From Elusimicrobiota bacterium (lineage in GTDB: Bacteria; Elusimicrobiota; Elusimicrobia; Elusimicrobiales; UBA9959): a DNA stretch of 5,311 nt. The DNA lies in assembly GCA_022703115.1 (NCBI GenBank), contig JAKLEK010000115.1, positions 1 through 5,311 on the forward strand. Direction: 5' to 3'. Both the position numbers and the translations under genes were made by a program. Shown here piece after piece: positions 1-4,096 of the stretch; positions within the stretch are counted from its first letter, which is position 1, and each line of letters begins with the position of its first letter. A model generated the notes under the pieces. It did no database searches. It saw only the letters and a program-made list of their open reading frames with translations, and was not told the origin of the DNA.

Positions 1-95
1 CCGGGATATTTTACGCTCCTCTGCCGGAGGATATGCTGGAATTCTGCTCTTCCCGCGGTATCCATGTGCCCGGAGAGTTCACCGGAGGGACTTGA
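1..95 (+). CDS. 3' end of an unrecognised protein-coding gene (partial)
   Basis: Reading from base 3, the frame gives 30 codons and a TGA at 93-95. The encoded tail, starting GIFYAPLPEDMLEF and ending EFTGGT, has normal amino acid composition with hydrophobic and acidic residues. G+C is low at codon position 2 and about 60% at position 3, as in real coding sequence. The other two forward frames give arginine- and glycine-rich low-quality peptides. The gene would end 22 bases before the stop of the convergent receiver gene, a normal packing for this window. Too little is present to name a family, and no start is visible. It could be a chance open frame. Confidence 0.5.
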   Translation, partial: GIFYAPLPEDMLEFCSSRGIHVPGEFTGGT

Positions 96-117
96 GTATA
101 ATTCGCCGGAGGCGCCT

Positions 118-543
118 TCACGCCGGTCCCGCCGCGGGTCCGGGCGGGGGGGGCGCCGGCGGCGGCGCGGTTTTCGGCAGGGCCAGCAGTTCGTAGACGC
201 ACTTTTCGATCTCAGGCATCCCGCAGGGCTTCTTTAGGAACCGTACCCGCGGGTTGTCGGTCACCATCCTCTTTATCATTCCCAGCAGCGTGGAGGACAG
301 GAAGACGACCGGTATAACGGCCGTTAGCGGGTCCTTAAGAAGTTCGTTGTAGACATCCACGCCCGTCATGTCCGGCAGATTGAAGTCCAGCAGCATAACG
401 TCCGGCGGGCGCGTTCTGGCCTGCTCTACCCCGGCCGCGCCGTTAAGGGCCGTACGGACGTCGACGCCCTTGGCCTGAAAATTGCCGGAGAGCAGCGCGG
501 CTGTTTCTTCGTTATCCTCCACGATCAGCAGGGACCAGGGCAT
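118..543 (-). CDS. Single-domain response regulator (CheY-like receiver) with proline-rich tail
   Basis: This 141-residue protein is a stand-alone receiver domain, expected to be phosphorylated in the cytoplasm by a histidine kinase and to signal through protein contacts. The receiver spans about residues 4-122. Visible landmarks are the acidic pair E9-D10, the phospho-acceptor D53 in LLDFNLPD, the switch Ser at 83/84 after strand 4 (VVFLSS), and K105 in KKP. No DNA-binding or enzymatic output domain follows. Residues from about 124 on form a Pro/Ala-rich tail (PPPAPPPPGP) that is probably disordered. An in-frame TAG lies four codons before the ATG, so this start is the only reasonable one. 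No Shine-Dalgarno site is present; TAGAAT sits six bases before ATG, suggesting leaderless expression. No partner kinase is in the window, so the pathway is unknown. Confidence 0.93.
   Translation of the reverse strand: MPWSLLIVEDNEETAALLSGNFQAKGVDVRTALNGAAGVEQARTRPPDVMLLDFNLPDMTGVDVYNELLKDPLTAVIPVVFLSSTLLGMIKRMVTDNPRVRFLKKPCGMPEIEKCVYELLALPKTAPPPAPPPPGPAAGPA
146..153. repeat. G8 mononucleotide run inside the receiver gene
   Basis: Eight consecutive G on the + strand read as C8 in the receiver gene, within the codons for its proline-rich tail, about 10 codons before the stop. A one-base slip could move the gene into a frame that stays open to about position 11, replacing the short tail by a longer one that overlaps the convergent gene end. 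It is also a likely place for a sequencing error. The run itself is seen directly; a role in phase variation is only inference. Confidence 0.6.
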
Positions 544-579
544 ATGCTGATTCTATAAAACTTGGCTCTGCTGCGTCAT
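543..579 (-). promoter_or_regulatory. Putative leaderless promoter of the receiver gene
   Basis: On the minus strand TAGAAT (550-555) lies exactly six bases before the ATG, so a transcript starting seven bases after the -10 would begin on the A of the start codon. An ATGACG at 574-579 matches four of six bases of the -35 consensus at an 18-base spacing (16 bases if TATAGA at 552-557 is taken as the -10). No Shine-Dalgarno sequence is found between promoter and ATG, which fits leaderless translation. This is motif reading only; the same motif and spacing precede the MarC gene. Confidence 0.45.
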
Positions 580-648
580 CAGGGCGCGTTACGGGCTCTT
601 TGCCCGCTGCCGGGCCATTTGTTCTCCGTTTTATGGGCCTTTCGTCCC

Positions 649-677
649 TTGCCGGTCCGCGCCGCCTCTGGTAAAGT
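649..677 (+). promoter_or_regulatory. Possible sigma70-type promoter of the C11 protease gene
   Basis: TTGCCG (649-654) and TAAAGT (672-677) are separated by 17 bases, each matching four of six consensus bases. Transcription would start near 684, leaving a leader of about 40 bases that contains the strong AGGAGG site at 714-719. Further upstream a small hairpin (CGGGC 592-596 with GCCCG 602-606) occurs in the gap between the divergent genes, without a T-run. Support is limited to consensus similarity and position. Confidence 0.3.
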
Positions 678-724
678 CTGATATCGGAAAATCTGCCGGA
701 CGGTTAACGCGCCAGGAGGAAAGT

Positions 725-2023
725 ATGCTGAAGAAAGTTGCGGCGGTCGCGGCGGCCATGGTCTCTTTCTGCGGACCGGCCCGGGCCGATATGGACCTCA
801 GCGGGATCAGAGCGAGCGATATCAGGGGCGATATGTCCGGTATAGAGGTGCCGCTCCCTTCCCGTCCGGGCGCGGACCAGCAGGCCGCCTCGGCGGAGAA
901 GGAATGGACCATAATGGTCTTCGTCAACGGCAAGAACGATCTGGAGAAGTACGCGCTTCTGGATATGAACGAGATGGAGCAGGTCGGTTCTTCCGATAAG
1001 ATCAATATCGTAACCGAGGTCGGCCGCGTCGCAGGATATGATTCCGGAGAAGGCGACTGGGTCGGTACCCGCCGCTACCTGGTAAAGAAGGATTCCGATC
1101 CCAAAGCCATAACCTCCCCGGTCCTGCAGGACCTCGGCAAGGTGGATATGGGAGACTACAAAAGCGTCATTGAGTTCGGGAAATGGGCCAAAGAGAACTT
1201 TCCGGCCAAGAAATACATGCTTATACTCTGGAACCATGGTTCCGGATGGACAAAGGGTCTTGCCGGAGCGTCGAAGGGCATCTCCTACGACAGCGAGACC
1301 AAGAATCATCTGAATACTCCGCAGATGGCGGTCGCTCTCCGGGAGATAGGCGGCGTCAACGTCTATGGCTCCGACGCCTGCCTGATGCAGATGCCGGAAG
1401 TAGACTACGAGATAAAGTCCTACGTGGAATATATAGTCGGCTCGGAAGAGACCGAACCCGGCGACGGCTATACCTACAATGACTTCCTGGGACCGGTCAT
1501 AGCCAATCCCTCGATGTCTCCCGAAGAGCTGGGAAAGCAGGCCGTGAACGCCTACTCCGACCATTATCTTTCGATCGGGCAGAGCGCCACCCAGAGCCTT
1601 GTGAAGACCGCCGCGCTGGACGGCTTCCTGGCCCGCGTGAACGCTTTCGTCACGGCGGCCATGGCGACCGATGAGAAGGCGCTGGTCAAGAGCGCCCTTT
1701 CAAAGGCTCAGAGTTACTATGTGCGGGACAACAAGGACATGCACGACTTCCTGAGCGTCTACGCCTCGTCCTCGACCAGCCAGGAGGTGAAGGCTAAGGC
1801 GGCGGAACTGCAGCGCTATATCTCCGAGGAGCTTGTAGTCCATAACCGCGCCTCCGGAAAATACTCCCCTAAGAGCAAAGGCGTAGCCGTCTATATGCCC
1901 GGATATTCGGCCGGGCCCGGTTACGGAGAACTCGCCTGGGCCAGGGATTCCCGGTGGGACGAGTTCATAAACTGGTACCTGGTCAAAGAGGGGGAAGGGC
2001 CGGCGATCCCGGTGTATCGCTGA
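725..2023 (+). CDS. Exported clostripain-like cysteine peptidase (family C11)
   Basis: This 432-residue protein belongs to the C11/clostripain peptidases (clan CD), which cleave after Arg or Lys. Residues 1-21 form a Sec signal peptide (K3-K4, hydrophobic core, ARA before D22), so it should act outside the cytoplasmic membrane; C16 lacks a proper lipobox. The caspase-like core starts at about 60 (WTIMVFVNG). The catalytic His is H171 in LWNHGSGW and the nucleophile C219 in GSDACLM. D217 and D247 stand at -2 and +28 from the Cys, the same offsets I recall for the S1-pocket aspartates (D177, D207) around C179 of the Parabacteroides enzyme PmC11, so basic P1 specificity is inferred. Lysines between His and Cys (K177, K184, K193) are candidate self-cleavage points. 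AGGAGG five bases before the ATG fixes the start. It has its own terminator and no co-transcribed partner. Substrate unknown. Confidence 0.93.
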   Translation: MLKKVAAVAAAMVSFCGPARADMDLSGIRASDIRGDMSGIEVPLPSRPGADQQAASAEKEWTIMVFVNGKNDLEKYALLDMNEMEQVGSSDKINIVTEVGRVAGYDSGEGDWVGTRRYLVKKDSDPKAITSPVLQDLGKVDMGDYKSVIEFGKWAKENFPAKKYMLILWNHGSGWTKGLAGASKGISYDSETKNHLNTPQMAVALREIGGVNVYGSDACLMQMPEVDYEIKSYVEYIVGSEETEPGDGYTYNDFLGPVIANPSMSPEELGKQAVNAYSDHYLSIGQSATQSLVKTAALDGFLARVNAFVTAAMATDEKALVKSALSKAQSYYVRDNKDMHDFLSVYASSSTSQEVKAKAAELQRYISEELVVHNRASGKYSPKSKGVAVYMPGYSAGPGYGELAWARDSRWDEFINWYLVKEGEGPAIPVYR

Positions 2024-2046
2024 CGGAAAAAGCGCCAAGCCGCTGG

Positions 2047-2082
2047 AGTAAGGCCGGCCGAAGGGCCGGCCTTACTTTTTTT
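2047..2082 (+). terminator. Strong intrinsic terminator after the C11 protease gene
   Basis: A perfect 13-base-pair stem (2047-2059 with 2064-2076, arms containing GTAAGGCCGGCC and GGCCGGCCTTAC) closes a GAAG tetraloop, and the T-run covers 2076-2082. It starts 24 bases after the protease stop. On the opposite strand the hairpin is not followed by a T-run, so it should end plus-strand transcripts only, even though the convergent MarC gene stops 28 bases further on. Confidence 0.95.
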
Positions 2083-2110
2083 CCCGGCGGCGGAAAGGTC
2101 CGGCACGGTA

Positions 2111-2734
2111 TCAGAAGAAGGTCTTTTTTATCCCGTCCAGCATGAACTGCATGGCGGTGGCGGCCAGGATCAGTCCCATGAGGCGGGTGGTGATGTTCAT
2201 CGCGATCGGGTTTATCTGACGGGCTTTCTTGATGGAGAAACGGAGCGTGAAGTAGCATGCGAAGCCCATAAGGACGAAGAGCAGATAGAGGACAGCGTCC
2301 TGGGCCAGGGTCTTGGCCTTTGATTCAAGCAGAATGGCGGTGGTGATGGCTCCGGGTCCGGACAGCATGGGTATGGCCAGGGGCGTTATGGAGATATCGT
2401 CCTTCTCCAGCCCTTCCCTCTTCTCTTCTTCCGTCTCCTGCACGGCCGACCTTTTGGCCCTGAGGCTGTCCAGCGAGACGAGCAGCAGAAGCAGGCCGCC
2501 GGCCATCTGAAAGGCCGCCAGCGTTATCCCGAAGATGCCGAAGAGCCTGGTGCCCATCAGGGAGAAGAGTATCAGGACCCCGGAAGCGGTGACGGACGCG
2601 CGGCGGGCCATCCTGAGCCGTTCTGCCTCGGTGTTCGCGGGGGTCATGGCGAAAAAGGTGGGGACGGCCGCGAGCGGATTTACGATGGCGAAAAGGGCTC
2701 CCGCGCCCATCAGCGCGAATTCAAGCGTTCCCAT
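2111..2734 (-). CDS. MarC family (UPF0056) integral membrane protein
   Basis: This 207-residue inner-membrane protein has the MarC-family pattern. The first helix carries the NPLAAVPTFFAMT motif (residues 19-31), the second half carries the matching ITPLAIPMLSGPGAIT (116-131), and the C-terminus has the typical RLMGLILAATAMQFMLDGI. About six membrane segments are seen near 6-28, 46-66, 69-89, 117-137, 146-166 and 183-200, with a charged loop (KRSAVQETEEEKREGLEKDD, about 94-113) between halves three and four. Length is normal for the family. The molecular function of MarC proteins is not settled; the old link to multiple antibiotic resistance in E. coli was not upheld, so no resistance role is claimed. 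An in-frame TAG four codons upstream and the absence of a Shine-Dalgarno site support the ATG at 2734 as a leaderless start. It converges on the protease terminator and diverges from the phosphofructokinase gene. Confidence 0.93.
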   Translation of the reverse strand: MGTLEFALMGAGALFAIVNPLAAVPTFFAMTPANTEAERLRMARRASVTASGVLILFSLMGTRLFGIFGITLAAFQMAGGLLLLLVSLDSLRAKRSAVQETEEEKREGLEKDDISITPLAIPMLSGPGAITTAILLESKAKTLAQDAVLYLLFVLMGFACYFTLRFSIKKARQINPIAMNITTRLMGLILAATAMQFMLDGIKKTFF

Positions 2735-2769
2735 GGCGATATTCTAGCAAATGATTTCCGGGCCGGGAA
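2734..2769 (-). promoter_or_regulatory. Putative leaderless promoter of the MarC gene
   Basis: On the minus strand TAGAAT (2741-2746) is exactly six bases before the ATG, placing the expected transcription start on the start codon. TTCCCG (2764-2769) is a weak -35 candidate at a 17-base spacing, matching three of six bases. There is no purine-rich ribosome site between TAGAAT and ATG. The motif and spacing are identical to those before the receiver gene. Confidence 0.45.
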
Positions 2770-2771
2770 TG

Positions 2772-2780
2772 TGGTAATAT
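2772..2780 (+). promoter_or_regulatory. Extended -10 promoter of the phosphofructokinase gene
   Basis: TGGTAATAT is an extended -10 element (TGN followed by TAATAT). No good -35 is seen, which extended -10 promoters tolerate. Transcription would start near 2787, giving a leader of about 45 bases that includes a hairpin and the AAGGAG site at 2819-2824. Its upstream half would overlap the footprint of the divergent MarC promoter. The same TGNTAATAT word occurs before the hydrolase gene. Confidence 0.5.
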
Positions 2781-2786
2781 GACGGT

Positions 2787-2816
2787 ATCGGCGGGTCTTT
2801 TCGGTATTCCGCCGGT
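2787..2816 (+). promoter_or_regulatory. Hairpin in the phosphofructokinase leader
   Basis: CGGCGG (2789-2794) pairs with CCGCCG (2809-2814), extended by a T-G wobble and an A-T pair, around a 14-base pyrimidine-rich loop. It begins about at the predicted transcription start and ends two bases before the AAGGAG ribosome site. It could stabilise the 5' end or affect ribosome access. It matches no riboswitch I know and could be a by-product of G+C richness. Confidence 0.3.
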
Positions 2817-2831
2817 CCAAGGAGTCACTTT

Positions 2832-3926
2832 ATGAAGATAGGCGTCCTGACGGCGGGCGGAGATTGTCCGGGCCTTAACGCGGTGGTGCGCGGAGTGACC
2901 AAATCCGCATTGCGCCGCGGCTGGAAGGTCGTGGGGATATGCGACGGTTTCCGGGGGCTCGTAGAGGGTGATTTCCGCGGGCTCGACGATACCGACGTCT
3001 CCGGCATACTGGTGCGCGGAGGGACCATACTCGGGACGTCCAATACCGCCAATCCTTTCTCCTACGCCCTGCCGCCGCTCGGCTCCCCGGAAAGGCCCAG
3101 GGACCTTTCAAAACTTGCCTTCCGCAATTTCAGGCGTCTCGGTCTTGACGCTTTGGTGGCGATCGGCGGGGACGGAACTCTTACCATGGCGAACCAGCTT
3201 TATAAGAGAGGAATGCCGGTGATAGGGGTCCCCAAAACTATCGATAACGACCTTTCGGCCACGGACGTGACGTTCGGTTTCGACTCCGCCCTCGCGGTGG
3301 CCACCGAGGCGGTGGACCGGGTCCATACTACCGCGGAGTCGCACAACAGGGTGATGATCGTGGAGACCATGGGCCGTTACGCCGGGTGGATAGCCCTGAG
3401 GGCCGGTCTGGCAGGCGGGGGGGATATAATCCTGCTTCCCGAGATACCGTACAAGGCGGAGGATATAATAAAAGCCGTCCTGGAGCGAAAACGGCGGGGC
3501 AAGAAATTCTCGATAATTGTGGTGGCCGAAGGGGCCAAGCCCGCGCGCGGCGGAATGACCGTGGCCAAGGTGGTCAAAGGGTCTACTGACCCGGTCCGGC
3601 TTGGCGGGGTGTCATACAAGATCGCCGAACTGCTGGACGGCCGGGTCGGCATGGAGACGCGGGTGGTGATCCTGGGGCACGTGCAGCGAGGGGGGCAGCC
3701 GACGCCTTTCGACCGCTGGCTGGCCACCGGATTCGGAGTGAAGGCGGCCGAGCTGGTGTCTAAAAAAATGTTCGGGCGAATGGTCTCTTTCCGGAATTAC
3801 GGTTTTGCCAGCGTCCCTTTGTCTGCCGCGGTCGGAAAGCTGCGCCGCGTCTCTCCCTCGGCGCAGGAGATAAGGACCGCGATCGGGGTTGGGACCAGTT
3901 TCGGCAATTCGGGCGTGACCGGCTGA
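2832..3926 (+). CDS. pfkA: 6-phosphofructokinase, mixed-group (group III-like), probably ATP-dependent
   Basis: This 364-residue cytoplasmic enzyme should phosphorylate fructose 6-phosphate to fructose 1,6-bisphosphate, the committed step of glycolysis. Landmarks in order: N-terminal GGDCPGLN (9-16), GGTILGTSN (63-71), GGDGT (112-116), PKTIDND (134-140) with catalytic D138, MGRYAGW (180-186), and the full phosphofructokinase signature from R277 to R295 including GHVQRGG (282-288). The donor-site pair is G115 with K135. Gly at the first position is typical of ATP enzymes, whereas PPi enzymes have Asp there; Lys at the second is shared by PPi enzymes and group III ATP enzymes such as those of Streptomyces and trypanosomes. 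ATP use is therefore inferred, not proved. Length of about 340-365 suits the mixed group. AAGGAG seven bases upstream supports the ATG. It is apparently a single-gene transcript, divergent from the MarC gene. Confidence 0.95.
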   Translation: MKIGVLTAGGDCPGLNAVVRGVTKSALRRGWKVVGICDGFRGLVEGDFRGLDDTDVSGILVRGGTILGTSNTANPFSYALPPLGSPERPRDLSKLAFRNFRRLGLDALVAIGGDGTLTMANQLYKRGMPVIGVPKTIDNDLSATDVTFGFDSALAVATEAVDRVHTTAESHNRVMIVETMGRYAGWIALRAGLAGGGDIILLPEIPYKAEDIIKAVLERKRRGKKFSIIVVAEGAKPARGGMTVAKVVKGSTDPVRLGGVSYKIAELLDGRVGMETRVVILGHVQRGGQPTPFDRWLATGFGVKAAELVSKKMFGRMVSFRNYGFASVPLSAAVGKLRRVSPSAQEIRTAIGVGTSFGNSGVTG

Positions 3927-3950
3927 GTCCGCCGTCCTTTCCATGCGATA

Positions 3951-3985
3951 GGCCCAAAGTCCCCGTGCCTGGGGGACTTTGGACC
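3951..3985 (+). terminator. Terminator-like hairpin after the phosphofructokinase gene
   Basis: CCAAAGTCCCC (3954-3964) pairs perfectly with GGGGACTTTGG (3972-3982) around a seven-base loop, and two more G-C pairs follow a single mismatch. It lies 24 bases after the stop. Neither strand has a proper T-run next to it (the + strand continues ACCCATGTCTTCT), so it may be a weak or Rho-assisted terminator or a 3'-end stabilising hairpin. Position between two genes on the same strand, just before a new promoter, favours an end-of-transcript role. Confidence 0.5.
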
Positions 3986-4006
3986 CATGTCTTCTGGCTT
4001 CCCGCC

Positions 4007-4015
4007 TGTTAATAT
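4007..4015 (+). promoter_or_regulatory. Extended -10 promoter of the hydrolase gene
   Basis: TGTTAATAT is an extended -10 identical in form to the element before the phosphofructokinase gene. A weak -35 candidate, ATGTCT, lies at 3987-3992 with a 17-base spacing. Transcription would start near 4022, giving a leader of about 75 bases. The AT-rich island (4009-4021) stands out against its GC-rich surroundings. Confidence 0.45.
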
Positions 4016-4040
4016 ATCTTTGAAGCGTTCCGCGCTAAGT

Positions 4041-4055
4041 CCGCCCTGTAGGCGG
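4041..4055 (+). other. Short hairpin in the hydrolase leader
   Basis: CCGCC (4041-4045) pairs with GGCGG (4051-4055) around a CTGTA loop in the predicted 5' leader, about 28 bases before the AAGGAG site (4084-4089). Five G-C pairs are stable but common by chance in sequence this rich in G+C, so no function is claimed. Confidence 0.2.
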
Positions 4056-4096
4056 GCGGCCCGGTACGTTATCCCGCGTTCTCAAGGAGAAACAGG

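Noticed and set aside
11..202. Minus-strand 63-codon frame overlapping the receiver gene end
   Set aside because: It overlaps the receiver coding sequence in another frame and has low-complexity composition. It is mentioned only as the frame a slip in the G8 run would enter.
592..616. Hairpin CGGGC-TCTTT-GCCCG as a terminator or operator in the receiver/protease gap
   Set aside because: Only five base pairs, no T-run on either strand, and no second matching site, so it is not distinguishable from chance in this composition.
704..1564. Long minus-strand open frame of 286 codons opposite the C11 protease gene
   Set aside because: It mirrors the protease codons, has no family motif or ribosome site, and the plus-strand gene has catalytic residues, signal peptide and terminator. 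Long antisense frames are common in GC-rich genes.
2111..2734. Naming the MarC-family gene as an antibiotic resistance determinant
   Set aside because: Family membership is clear, but the resistance role of MarC itself was not upheld, and nothing in the neighbourhood (no MarR or MarA-type regulator) supports it.
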